Under the pieces are notes generated by a model. That model had not been told where the DNA came from. It did no database searches and saw only the letters and a program-made list of their open reading frames with translations. DNA of 47,065 bases from Candidatus Methylomirabilota bacterium. Its GTDB lineage: Bacteria; Methylomirabilota; Methylomirabilia; Methylomirabilales; 2-02-FULL-66-22. Both the position numbers and the translations under genes were made by a program. The stretch lies in assembly GCA_016209735.1 (NCBI GenBank), contig JACQVN010000013.1, positions 1 through 47,065 of the forward strand. Direction: 5' to 3'. Of the stretch, positions 1-8,098 are shown in pieces; the stretch's first letter is position 1, and each line of letters begins with the position of its first letter.

Positions 1-1
1 C

Positions 2-577
<576 letters not shown>

Positions 578-632
578 TCAGATTCTCGAAGTCGATCCAG
601 TGATATGCGAATCGCGCCACAGAAACTCGGAA

Positions 633-923
633 CTACTGCAGGATCCCCAGGACGTCCTCCTCGCGCATGATGAGGTACTCGTCGTCCCCGAGCTTCACCT
701 CGTTCCCGGAGTACTTCCCGAAAAGGATCTTGTCCCCCACCTTCACGTTCATCGGCTGGAGCTTCCCATCATCCGTCACCTTGCCGGGGCCCACGGCGAC
801 GACCTCGCCCTCCTGGGGTTTCTCTTTGGCGCTATCCGGGATGATGATGCCGCCCTTCTTGATTTCCTTCTCCTCCAGGCGCTTGACAAGGATGCGGTCA
901 TGCAGTGGCTTGAGCTTCTTCAT
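633..923 (-). CDS. groS: Co-chaperonin GroES
   Basis: This is the 10-kDa heptameric lid of the GroEL chamber in the cytoplasm. It is 96 residues, the normal length. It begins [15 protein letters not shown], has the mobile loop around residues 17-36 ([14 protein letters not shown]), and ends in the conserved [13 protein letters not shown]. The ATG at 923 follows AAAGGAG at good spacing. It is the first gene of the groS-groL operon. The operon is probably controlled by HrcA through the CIRCE element at 1074-1100. Confidence 0.97.
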   Translation of the reverse strand: MKKLKPLHDRILVKRLEEKEIKKGGIIIPDSAKEKPQEGEVVAVGPGKVTDDGKLQPMNVKVGDKILFGKYSGNEVKLGDDEYLIMREEDVLGILQ

Positions 924-1073
924 CGCACGTCACTCCTTTCCCTGTAGTTGAAACGTACCGTTTACAATCATGCGAGCCAGTGCCCTCGCTCTACCCCCCC
1001 AGGGTATTGTCTTGACTCTATGGGTGTTGGCTCGCAGCAGCGCTTGGTTGGGTCCTCGATGCAGTGTTGTTTG

Positions 1074-1100
1074 TTAGCACTCATCTCTAGTGAGTGCTAA
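1074..1100 (-). promoter_or_regulatory. CIRCE operator (HrcA site) of groESL
   Basis: The inverted repeat TTAGCACTC - 9 nt - GAGTGCTAA has perfect arms at 1074-1082 and 1092-1100. It matches the CIRCE consensus bound by the heat-shock repressor HrcA. It lies about 150 bp upstream of the groS start, just downstream of a candidate promoter. hrcA itself is not in the window. Confidence 0.95.
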
Positions 1101-1108
1101 CGGATGTA

Positions 1109-1137
1109 AATCTATTCCGCAATGGGCCGAAATGCAA
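1109..1137 (-). promoter_or_regulatory. Candidate groESL promoter
   Basis: On the minus strand TTGCAT (1137-1132) and TAGATT (1114-1109) are spaced by 17 bp and lie directly upstream of CIRCE, as expected for a sigma-70 promoter blocked by HrcA. The hexamers match the consensus only moderately. The rest of the 424-bp groS-alr spacer (924-1347) shows nothing else convincing. Confidence 0.4.
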
Positions 1138-1347
1138 GAGAAAATTTCAGGAAAAATCCAGCCGTAGCGAGCCATGGATGGACAGGAAAATCGCACATGG
1201 CGGACCGTTGTTCCCCTTTTACTCCCGATACTGGCGGAAAGAGTTCAAACCTGGCCGTCCGATATTGCCCGGACCACCGTTTGCTATGTTCGGGCCGTTC
1301 TGTTAATGTCCGAAAAGCTTGAACCCAGGGAGAATTGGGGGGGCTCG

Positions 1348-2517
1348 ATGCGACCGACCAGGGCGGAAATCCAGTTGGGGGCCATTGCCCAAAACGTCGC
1401 CACGGCGAAACGCCTCGTCGGTAATGCCGTCCAGGTCATGGCGGTGGTGAAGGCGGACGCGTACGGGCATGGCGCCGTGCCGGTGGCCAAGGTCGCCCTT
1501 GACGCAGGGGCGACATGGCTGGGCGTGGCCTGTCCGGAGGAGGCGGTCCCGCTGCGGGATGTCGGCATCCGGGCTCCCATCCTGGTCCTGAGCCCAACCG
1601 CCCCGCAACAGGCTGAGGTGGTGGTCCGGTTGGGCCTGGATCAGTGCGTCAGCGATCCCGAGCAGGCGAATCCGCTGGCCGAAGAGGCGGCGAAGGCCCG
1701 GCGGGAAGTGCGGATCCACCTCAAAGTGGATACGGGAATGGGGAGGGTCGGCGTATCGCCCCGGGAGGCGCGGCGCGCGGTAGAGCGCCTGGCCCGATTT
1801 CCGCCGCTGAAGCTCGTCGGGCTGATGACCCATTTTGCCGATGCCGAGGCCGAGGACTCGTCGTTTTCCCGGGAGCAGCTCCGACAATTCGGCGAAGTTG
1901 TCGAGGGCCTCAAGGCCGTCGGGGTGAGTCCGGCCATCCGGCATGCCGCGAACAGCGCCGCCCTGTTGTGCTTGCCCGAGAGCCGCCTCGATCTCGTCCG
2001 ACCGGGCATCATGCTCTATGGCTGCCATCCAAGGGGCCGGGTGGCCGCAGGCGATCCGGCGCTCGCTCCTGCCCTACGCCTCCGCACGGAGGTGAGCCAG
2101 CTCAAGGACCTGGTGAAGGGCTCCAGCATGAGCTACGGCCGCACCTTCGTCGCGCCCGCCGATATCCGGGTTGCCACCCTGCCCATCGGGTATGCGGACG
2201 GAGCCGGACGACTGCTTTCCAACCGGGGCGAGGTCTTGCTTCGCGGAAAGCGCGTCCCCATCATCGGCCGCGTCTGCATGGACATGCTCATGCTGGACGC
2301 GAGCCGCGTCCCGGAGTCCCGGGTGGGGGACGAGGCGGTCTTGATCGGCAGGCAGGGCGATGAGGAGATCACGGCCGATGAGTTTGCCGGCTGGCAAGGC
2401 ACGATCAGCTACGAGGCCCTCTGCCGCATCGGCCCGCGGGTGCCACGGGTGTACATGGGATCCGGCGGGGCATGTGTCGAAGGCGCCGCTTGGTGCTTCC
2501 GGTCATACTTACGGTGA
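1348..2517 (+). CDS. alr: Alanine racemase
   Basis: This PLP enzyme interconverts L- and D-alanine to supply D-Ala for peptidoglycan. The 389-residue product has the usual length. The PLP lysine is K35 in AVVKADAYGHGA, the substrate and phosphate-binding segments VRPGIMLYG and PIGYADG are present, and the second catalytic base is Y263 in MSYGRT. The C-terminal beta-domain keeps ISYEALCRIGPRVPRVY. I chose the ATG at 1348 because MRPTRAEIQLGAIAQN is the standard N-terminus; the open frame runs upstream but reads as non-homologous sequence. About 20 residues after PRVYMG are not family-like. It stands alone, divergent from groESL. Confidence 0.95.
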   Translation: MRPTRAEIQLGAIAQNVATAKRLVGNAVQVMAVVKADAYGHGAVPVAKVALDAGATWLGVACPEEAVPLRDVGIRAPILVLSPTAPQQAEVVVRLGLDQCVSDPEQANPLAEEAAKARREVRIHLKVDTGMGRVGVSPREARRAVERLARFPPLKLVGLMTHFADAEAEDSSFSREQLRQFGEVVEGLKAVGVSPAIRHAANSAALLCLPESRLDLVRPGIMLYGCHPRGRVAAGDPALAPALRLRTEVSQLKDLVKGSSMSYGRTFVAPADIRVATLPIGYADGAGRLLSNRGEVLLRGKRVPIIGRVCMDMLMLDASRVPESRVGDEAVLIGRQGDEEITADEFAGWQGTISYEALCRIGPRVPRVYMGSGGACVEGAAWCFRSYLR

Positions 2518-2822
2518 TATATTCCCCCCGTTCGTGGTGAGCCCGTCGAACCACGAACGCCGCGTCGCCCTTCGATCCCGCCTGGGCGGGACTCAGGGCG
2601 AACGGTGATCAGGCTCATCTCACCGCAATTGCAAAATGCAGGACTTTGTGAGCCGGCGTGAGCAAAGCCTAGGAATGTTCTGCCCCCTTGCGCTGGGCGC
2701 CCCGTTCACATGTGATCCAGGATCGGATGGCTTGCAGTCGGCAGAGCAGCGTAGTATGGTGTCTATGCTCCTGCATAATGCTCTGTGATTGATCTGTGTA
2801 CCGCGGAGCAGAGGAAGAATCG
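2518..2822. repeat. Intergenic spacer with two palindromic repeats
   Basis: There is no gene here. A hairpin with arms CGTTCGTGG (2529-2537) and CCACGAACG (2551-2559) encloses GAGCCCGTCGAA. It is a variant of the repeat family that flanks the binding-protein gene near 21.4 and 22.8 kb. A second palindrome (about 2565-2600) pairs CGCCCTTCGATCCCGCC with GGCGGGACTCAGGGCG. They may act as terminators of alr or simply be REP-like repeats. Confidence 0.6.
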
Positions 2823-3137
2823 ATGAAGCGCACGCAAATCCTGCTCCCCGACGAGTTGCACCAGAGGCTCCGCCGGCAGGCCAAGATTCGGAAGACGTCC
2901 ATGGGCACCCTCATTCGGCGGGCCGTGGAGGGAACCTACTTCGCCCGGCTGGACGACCTGGCGCTGGCCGCCTATCGCAACGGGGTGATCAGTCTGGGCA
3001 AGCTCGCCGAGCTGTCCGGGACCGACCCTTCCCGTGCACTGGAACGCCTCAGAGAGAAGGGCATCAAGCCTCGCTTCGGGCCCGAGAGCACGGAGGAGGC
3101 GCGACAAGATGCCGCCGTCGCCAAGCGGGTCCGCTGA
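2823..3137 (+). CDS. Antitoxin with RHH N-terminus and UPF0175-like C-terminus
   Basis: The 104-residue protein starts MKRTQILLPDELHQRLRR, typical of ribbon-helix-helix DNA-binding antitoxins. From about residue 45 it continues with AAYRNGVISLGKLAELSG and LREKGIKPRFG, the small helix-turn-helix pattern of UPF0175 antitoxins, which usually partner DUF3368 toxins. The two parts therefore appear fused in one polypeptide. The ATG at 2823 is the first start giving the RHH strand. The end overlaps the following toxin gene by 29 bp, indicating coupled translation. It probably neutralises the toxin and autoregulates the pair. The domain split is my reading and was not tested by a profile search. Confidence 0.8.
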   Translation: MKRTQILLPDELHQRLRRQAKIRKTSMGTLIRRAVEGTYFARLDDLALAAYRNGVISLGKLAELSGTDPSRALERLREKGIKPRFGPESTEEARQDAAVAKRVR

Positions 3138-3624
3138 GAGCGGACCGCCGCTCCTCTTAGACACGACGGTTCTCAGCAATTTCGTAAAGATTGGCCAATT
3201 CGATCTGCTCCGCGAGATCTTCCCTGCCACCATCCGCATTGCCACTCAGGTCTACGATGAACTCAAGGCCGGAGGACTGGATTCCGCCATTCTGGAGGGG
3301 ATCGCGGCAGCGTGGCTCCGCCTGGTCGCTCCAGAGTCGGTGCGAGAAGTGTCTCTCTATCGGGAGTATTCCCAGAACCTGGGGGCGGGCGAGTCCGCGA
3401 GCCTGGCCATCGCCATCTGCCGGTCATGGGCGCTGGCCACCGATGATCGGGCCGCCCGCCAGGCGGCACGGTCGGCAGGCGTTCCCCTGACGGGCAGCGT
3501 GGGCATCCTGATTGCCGCCGTTCAGGCGAACGTACTGACGCGGGCGGAGGGTGATAAGCTGCTCCGCGACATGCGGCGCGAAGGTTTCTACTTCCAGATG
3601 AGCAACTTCAAGGGGTTGGTCTGA
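3109..3624 (+). CDS. DUF3368 PIN-like toxin
   Basis: This 171-residue protein is a probable PIN-domain RNase toxin. It has the first acidic residue in LLLDTTVLSNF (D18), a second in VYDELKAG (E51), the GAGESASLAI helix, and the later acidic pair in ALATDDRAAR followed by LTGSVGILIAA, all typical of DUF3368. I chose the ATG at 3109 because GGAGGAG lies 10 bp upstream and the start overlaps the antitoxin gene, as is usual for these pairs. Earlier in-frame codons would lie deep inside the antitoxin gene. DUF3368 proteins occur next to UPF0175-type antitoxins, which matches the C-terminal half of its neighbour. RNase activity is inferred from the fold. Confidence 0.85.
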   Translation: MPPSPSGSAESGPPLLLDTTVLSNFVKIGQFDLLREIFPATIRIATQVYDELKAGGLDSAILEGIAAAWLRLVAPESVREVSLYREYSQNLGAGESASLAIAICRSWALATDDRAARQAARSAGVPLTGSVGILIAAVQANVLTRAEGDKLLRDMRREGFYFQMSNFKGLV

Positions 3625-3738
3625 CTGCGTCTCGCGTGGGATAGTCGCCATCCCCGGCTCTTCTCGTCTGGCCGGAGGGGAGGGAGGTATGGCGAAGGGT
3701 TGGAGAGGCCTGGTGGATGTCTACGGGGAGGAGGCGCG

Positions 3739-4884
3739 ATGAGTGAATACCAGTACTACGAATTCCAGGCGATCGACCGGACGCTCACTGCGGAGGAGAT
3801 GCGTGTCCTCCGCTCGTATTCGACGCGAGCCACCATCACGCCGACGCGCTTCACGAATCACTACAACTGGGGGAGCTTCAGGGGCGATCCGTCGGCCTGG
3901 ATGGAGAAGTACTTCGATGCCTTCTTCTACTTTGCCAATTGGCGCACGTACGAACTGATGTTCCGCCTGCCTCGCCGGCTGCTCGACCTAGACCTGGCGA
4001 TGCAATACTGCCGAGGAAACATCGCGCGGGCGCGCACCAAAGGCGACTTCGTCATCCTGGAATTCTTGGTGCAGGATGAAGAGTACGGCGATGGGAGCGA
4101 TGATGGCAGCGGGTGGCTTTCCTCGCTGCTCCCGCTGCGGGCGGAATTGGCGAGCGGCGACTACCGAATGCTCTACCTGGGCTGGCTTTCCTCGGTACAG
4201 GCGGACGAACTGGACGAGGATGCGTTGGGACCGCCCGTCCCGGCAGGGCTCGGGTCGCTCACGGCGCCGCTCCAAGCCTTTGCGGACTTTCTGCGGCTCG
4301 ACCCGGATCTCATTGCGGCCGCTGCCATCGGCAGCCCGGTGCAGATGGAGGTCGCATCCGATGCGGAGGTTTCCCGCTGGGTGACCGCACTTCCGGAATC
4401 TGAGAAGACTGCCTGGCTGTTGCGGCTGGCAGGCGGCCAGGATGTCTACCTGCGGACGGAACTCTTGAAGGCATTCCGTGACGCCCAAGGTCAAGTCGTG
4501 GCGCCGGCCGGTCAGCCGCGATGCGTGGGTGAACTGCTAGAGGCGGCCAACCGACTGGCCGAAGCCCGGAAGCAGGAGGAGGCCGAGCGCGCAGCCCGCG
4601 AGCGGCAGCGACGCGAACAGGAAGCCGCGGCCGCTCGCGAGAAGCATCTGGGCAACCTGGCGAAACGCGAGCCGGAGGCATGGCGAAAAGTGGATGCCCT
4701 GATCGCGACGAAGAGGCCGGGCGATTACGACGCGGCGGTGGAGCTTCTCAGGGATCTGGTTGATCTGGGGGAGAAGCAGGAAAGGCAGGCGGAAATCCGC
4801 GATCGCCTCGCGCGACTACGGCAGGAGCACGCGCGCAAGCCCACGCTGATCGAGCGCCTCCGGGCGGCTGGGCTGCTCGGGTAG
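3739..4884 (+). CDS. Conserved protein of unknown function, coiled-coil C-terminus
   Basis: The 381-residue cytoplasmic protein starts MSEYQYYEFQAIDRTLT behind GGGGAGGAGG. The first about 150 residues are rich in Tyr, Phe and Trp, with patterns ITPTRFTNHYNWG, YFDAFFYFANWRT and LMFRLPRRLLDLD. I recall similar N-termini in uncharacterised proteins often found beside SWIM zinc-finger proteins, but no SWIM gene is present here and I cannot verify this. Residues about 275-320 are a charged Glu/Arg/Ala-rich coiled coil, followed by a helical tail. There is no signal peptide or membrane segment. It lies within the toxin-antitoxin island but has no obvious partner. Confidence 0.7.
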   Translation: MSEYQYYEFQAIDRTLTAEEMRVLRSYSTRATITPTRFTNHYNWGSFRGDPSAWMEKYFDAFFYFANWRTYELMFRLPRRLLDLDLAMQYCRGNIARARTKGDFVILEFLVQDEEYGDGSDDGSGWLSSLLPLRAELASGDYRMLYLGWLSSVQADELDEDALGPPVPAGLGSLTAPLQAFADFLRLDPDLIAAAAIGSPVQMEVASDAEVSRWVTALPESEKTAWLLRLAGGQDVYLRTELLKAFRDAQGQVVAPAGQPRCVGELLEAANRLAEARKQEEAERAARERQRREQEAAAAREKHLGNLAKREPEAWRKVDALIATKRPGDYDAAVELLRDLVDLGEKQERQAEIRDRLARLRQEHARKPTLIERLRAAGLLG

Positions 4885-5074
4885 TAGCGCCGCGCGTCGC
4901 CTTGCGCCATACAGATAGACGCATACCGACACACCTGGAACAAGCAGATGGCGAAACGCCACGACCAAGACCGCGCACGAGCCCAACGCGAGCTTCGTCG
5001 TCAACGGGGCGAGCGCGCGATTGTCTTCTCGGACGGTTTCCATACACAGGGTCGCGAACCACAACAGAGCATGT

Positions 5075-5100
5075 CATTCCCGCGAAAGCGGGAATCCAGG
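5075..5100. repeat. Small palindromic repeat (REP-like)
   Basis: The hairpin ATTCCCGC-GAAA-GCGGGAAT followed by CCAGG is the core of a widely distributed bacterial intergenic repeat. The surrounding gap (4885-5163) has no convincing gene; short open frames there simply read through the repeat. Confidence 0.75.
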
Positions 5101-5163
5101 GTTTGGTTGCCACCCGGACCCGGGGCTTGACCGTGATAGGCGTGCCTGACGGGGATTTCGAAT

Positions 5164-5415
5164 ATGAAGACGATTACTCTGACCAAGCGGCAGCGTGGAC
5201 TGCTCGGGCTTTTCGATTTGGCCACTCGCGACAACCTGGTCGTTCGCACGCCGGAAGGACGTGAGTTCGTGGTTGCCGAGCTTGACGACTTCGATCGGGA
5301 GATCGAGCTTGCCCGCCAGAACAACAAACTTATGGCGTTTCTCGAACGGCGTGGTCGCCACCGGGCAACCCTTTCTGTCAAGACGGTTCGGAAACGCCTT
5401 GGGCTGAGGGATTGA
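5164..5415 (+). CDS. Small antitoxin-like protein
   Basis: The 83-residue protein MKTITLTKRQRGLLGLFDLA contains TPEGREFVVAELDDFDREIELAR followed by a basic tail. This layout is seen in small antitoxins that pair with PIN-type toxins. No toxin follows on the same strand; the next gene is the convergent DUF5615 toxin of another pair. It may be an orphan antitoxin left after loss of its partner. The ATG at 5164 has a GGGG-type ribosome site about 9 bp upstream. The call rests on length, composition and location only. Confidence 0.55.
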   Translation: MKTITLTKRQRGLLGLFDLATRDNLVVRTPEGREFVVAELDDFDREIELARQNNKLMAFLERRGRHRATLSVKTVRKRLGLRD

Positions 5416-5458
5416 TGGTGGATTTGAGGATCTTGATACGATGGCGCGTGGACTCTGG

Positions 5459-5805
5459 CTACAACGGCAGATACTCCACCCGGTCTGCAAACTCTTCGGG
5501 AGTGCCGAGCTTGGCGATCAGCTCCAGGGAACGGACGAAGTCGCCGATGGAGACCAGGACCGGATGGCCATAGACAATGCCTTTGAAGTGGCGCTTGCCC
5601 TCTTGCCGTCTCGTCGCCTCCGCGAGAAGATGAGGATCGCAGGTAACCAGGACCCGATTCAGGGCCGTGGCCCGGTCAAGCAGGTGTTCATCGGGCAGGG
5701 TCTGGGCGCGATCCTCGTAGGCGGACAAGACGTCCACACCTCGTGCGCGCAGGCCCGCGGCTATGGCCCGAGGGATGTGGTGGTCCAGTAGAGAGCCAGG
5801 GGCAT
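5459..5805 (-). pseudogene. DUF5615 PIN-like toxin with apparent frameshift near its start
   Basis: This is the toxin partner of the DUF433 gene immediately upstream. The frame ending at 5459 reads LLDHHIPRAIAAGLRARGVDV, then LPDEHLLDRATALNRVLVTCDPH, the DUF5615 pattern with its catalytic-type Asp in LLD. The natural start is the ATG at 5805-5803, which overlaps the antitoxin stop as TGATG. That ATG reads MPLAL and then leaves the frame after five codons, meeting a stop at codon 15; one missing base around 5788-5795 would restore MPLAL-LLDHHIP. As written, only starts at CTG (5785) or GTG (5737) give product, and GTG 5737 loses the first Asp. This is either a consensus error or recent inactivation. 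Confidence 0.75.
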
Positions 5806-6119
5806 CAGATCAGCCCCTGAGCCCTGAGGCGTTTTGCGAAGGGAGAAGGACCGGCCTCTCGACGGAGATTCTGGACATGCGCCACGCTATCTTCGATCGT
5901 CCGGTCCATCTCGTCCCGATGGTCCCAGTAGTAGGCCAGCGCCGAGTGCACCTGCCCGAGCGTGAGGCCGGGGTGCTGGTAACACAACTCCTCTGGACTC
6001 CAGCCATACTGCCAATGCTCAAGCGCGACATGTTCTACCTTGATGGAGGTCCCGGCAATTGTCGGCACTCCATCCTCATCCAGGACCACATGCTCGTATC
6101 GCGTTTCCGTCATAGCCAT
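5805..6119 (-). CDS. DUF433 antitoxin
   Basis: The 104-residue protein is the antitoxin of a DUF433/DUF5615 (VapBC-like) pair. It has the DUF433 core VPTIAGTSIKVEHVALEH, YGWSPEELCYQHPGLTLGQVHSALAYY and a polar tail that would wrap the toxin. DUF433 folds as a small winged or homeodomain-like HTH, so it probably represses its own promoter. The ATG at 6119 follows GAGGAG; a second in-frame ATG lies two codons later. Its TGA stop shares a base with the toxin ATG. Confidence 0.88.
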   Translation of the reverse strand: MAMTETRYEHVVLDEDGVPTIAGTSIKVEHVALEHWQYGWSPEELCYQHPGLTLGQVHSALAYYWDHRDEMDRTIEDSVAHVQNLRREAGPSPFAKRLRAQGLI

Positions 6120-6308
6120 TGACGACTCCTCGATCTATGGAAGCGGTGGCGAATTCAACCGCAGTCATTCTACGTTGATTCCCGAGCGGAGGCAACTCCT
6201 GAGAACGAGCGCACGAGAAACTGCTGAGCGCGAGAGCGCAAGCCGGTGCAAATCTGGTAATGATCACCTAGAAGCCAAGAAGAGCCAGCCGGCTCAAGCC
6301 CAAACAGA

Positions 6309-6350
6309 AACCCCAGTTCATCCGAAAGGATGGCTGGGGTTCTTGTTTTC
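6309..6350 (+). terminator. Terminator-like hairpin in the leader of the Kelch gene
   Basis: The stem AACCCCAG plus CATCC, with loop GAAA, pairs with GGATG plus CTGGGGTT and is followed on the plus strand by TTCTTGTTTTC. It lies about 105 bp upstream of the Kelch-protein start, inside a 336-bp spacer (6120-6455) with no gene. No plus-strand gene ends nearby to need a terminator, so it may be an attenuator of the downstream gene. Confidence 0.6.
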
Positions 6351-6455
6351 TGCTGGTCGATGTAACAGGAGAGGCTGAAGTGGTGAATGGAGGAGGGGAA
6401 GCGTGTATAGGCCGCGTTTTTGTCGAGCATGTCTGGGCAAAGAAAGGGGGGACAC

Positions 6456-7841
6456 ATGAACTGTGAGGAGGGCAAGTCCCGAGTGTTGACTAGTATGGGA
6501 ATCGTCTTTTCATTGGTTTGTGTCTTCCCCATCACTGAATATGCATCAGCTCAAGGAATCTTTACGACCACCGGCAGTTTGGCGACCGCCCGGTTTGGAC
6601 ACACCGCCACGCTGCTTCCCGACGGCAAAGTATTGGTCGCGGGCGGCCAGGTCTATTACCCCAACTGTAGGGCCACTGCCTCAACCGAGCTATACGACCC
6701 GAGCAACGGCGTCTGGGTCTTCACCGGCAGCATGAACACCCCGCGGTATGACTTTACAGCTACGCTTCTCCCATATGGAAAAGTACTGGCGGCGGGCGGA
6801 GCAGTCTGTAATGCCGGAACTAACACGGCCGAACTGTATGACCCAGCAACCAGTGCCTGGACGACCACCGGCAGCATGCATCTGGCTCGCTGGCTCCATA
6901 GAGCACTACTGCTGCCAAACGGTCTGGTCCTCGTTGCAGCAGGGATGGACACCATCGGCAGGCCATTCTCTTCGGCTGAACTCTACATACCCCCAACACC
7001 TCCGGCCCCTCTGGCCAGCGCGGGTCCAGACCAAGTCGTTTCGGCTGGGCCGAATTGCCAAGCAGCGGTAACTCTCGATGGCACAGGTTCCAGCGATCCG
7101 AATGGGGATCCCCTTACCTACACCTGGACCGAGCCCGTCGGTACCGCGACCGGCCCGACGCCGACGGTGACGCTTCCGAAGGGGGTCCACACAATCACGC
7201 TGACGGTAAATGACGGGAGGGGCGGGACGGCCACGGATACCGTGGTTGTGACCGTGCGGGGTGTGACGCCGCCGGTGTTCACTCTTGTCCCCGGCCCCAT
7301 CATGGCGGAGCAGACAAGCCCAGCGGGGGCCAGCGTCTCCGTAGCGCTCCCCACGGCCACGGACAACTGTGGCTTCGTGACGGTTGTCAGCGATGCCCTC
7401 GCCATCTTCCCGTCCGGAACCACCACCGTGACCTTCACGGCGACGGATTTCGACGGGAACTCTGCCAGGGCCACCACTACAGTCACGGTGCGCGACACGA
7501 CACCGCCGACAGCAACGCTGAGTCTGTCGCCAACCACACTCTGGCCGCCGAACCACAAGATGATTACCATCACTCCGACGCTGACAGCCAGCGACGTTGC
7601 CGGGCAAGTGACGATTTCGGGGCCGGCGATCACCAGCAACGAGCCGGTGGACGGGCTCGGCGACGGCGACACGAGTCCGGATTGGGTCGTGAACGGCACG
7701 AACGGGATTCAACTCCGGGCCGAGCGGAGCGGCAAAGCAGATGGCCGGGTCTACACCGTCACTTACACGGTGATCGATCAAGCTGGAAATACGAGAGTTG
7801 TGAGCGCCACCGTAACCGTGCCCAAGAGCCAGGGGAAGTAA
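6456..7841 (+). CDS. Secreted Kelch-repeat, PKD and HYR domain protein
   Basis: The 461-residue protein has a Sec-type signal around residues 12-35 (IVFSLVCVFP ... ASAQG). Three Kelch-like repeats follow, each with the pattern ARFGHTATLLPDGKVLVAGG and AELYDP. A PKD domain comes next (SAGPDQVV, DGTGSSDPNGDPLTYTW, TVNDGRGGTATDTVVVTV), then an HYR-type domain (TDNCGFVTVVSD, TFTATDFDGNSA) and a last beta-domain starting TPPTATLSLSPTTLWPPNHK. Such proteins are extracellular adhesion or binding proteins. The ATG at 6456 follows AAAGGGGGG. A longer in-frame start would sit before the ribosome site. The 5' part is less G+C-rich than neighbouring genes, suggesting transfer. The ligand is unknown. Confidence 0.85.
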   Translation: MNCEEGKSRVLTSMGIVFSLVCVFPITEYASAQGIFTTTGSLATARFGHTATLLPDGKVLVAGGQVYYPNCRATASTELYDPSNGVWVFTGSMNTPRYDFTATLLPYGKVLAAGGAVCNAGTNTAELYDPATSAWTTTGSMHLARWLHRALLLPNGLVLVAAGMDTIGRPFSSAELYIPPTPPAPLASAGPDQVVSAGPNCQAAVTLDGTGSSDPNGDPLTYTWTEPVGTATGPTPTVTLPKGVHTITLTVNDGRGGTATDTVVVTVRGVTPPVFTLVPGPIMAEQTSPAGASVSVALPTATDNCGFVTVVSDALAIFPSGTTTVTFTATDFDGNSARATTTVTVRDTTPPTATLSLSPTTLWPPNHKMITITPTLTASDVAGQVTISGPAITSNEPVDGLGDGDTSPDWVVNGTNGIQLRAERSGKADGRVYTVTYTVIDQAGNTRVVSATVTVPKSQGK

Positions 7842-7872
7842 GCCACCGGAACACTTGGGTAGTCTCTCAGCT

Positions 7873-7906
7873 CGAATGGTCCCTGGATTTCTTCAGGGGC
7901 CATTCG
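7873..7906 (+). terminator. Hairpin downstream of the Kelch gene
   Basis: Arms CGAATGG-CCCTG and CAGGG-CCATTCG enclose a short loop 31 bp after the Kelch stop codon. The stem is strong but there is no U-tract. It may be a terminator or an mRNA 3'-end stabiliser. The spacer 7842-8098 also contains a C-rich repeat at 7947-7993 (CCCTCACCCTGTCCCC with GGGGAGAGGG) of a type common between genes in many genomes. Confidence 0.55.
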
Positions 7907-8098
7907 GCGTCAATTGCTCGGGGTTGATAGCCTGCGGCTAGCCGCGTATCCCCTCACCCTGTCCCCGATCCCGGGGAGAGGGAGGAGAAGAGCCGGCGGG
8001 TCCCCCGCGGCTTGCTGCAGGCAGGCTCTATTGCGACCTGGTTGTACAGCTCGAAAGTCACGGCCGGCCCTTCCTTCGTTCTTCCAGGCGGGCGCGGG

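Noticed and set aside
4948-5130. Short frame of 60 codons between the unknown gene and the antitoxin-like gene
   Set aside because: It reads through the palindromic repeat at 5075-5100 and has no homologous pattern.
6200-6300. c-di-GMP (GEMM-I) riboswitch before the Kelch gene
   Set aside because: Only a short GCGCAAGCC-like match to the consensus; the conserved second stem and tetraloop receptor could not be traced.
7873-7906. CRISPR repeat
   Set aside because: A single hairpin without repeated spacers; no array of regularly spaced direct repeats exists anywhere in the window.
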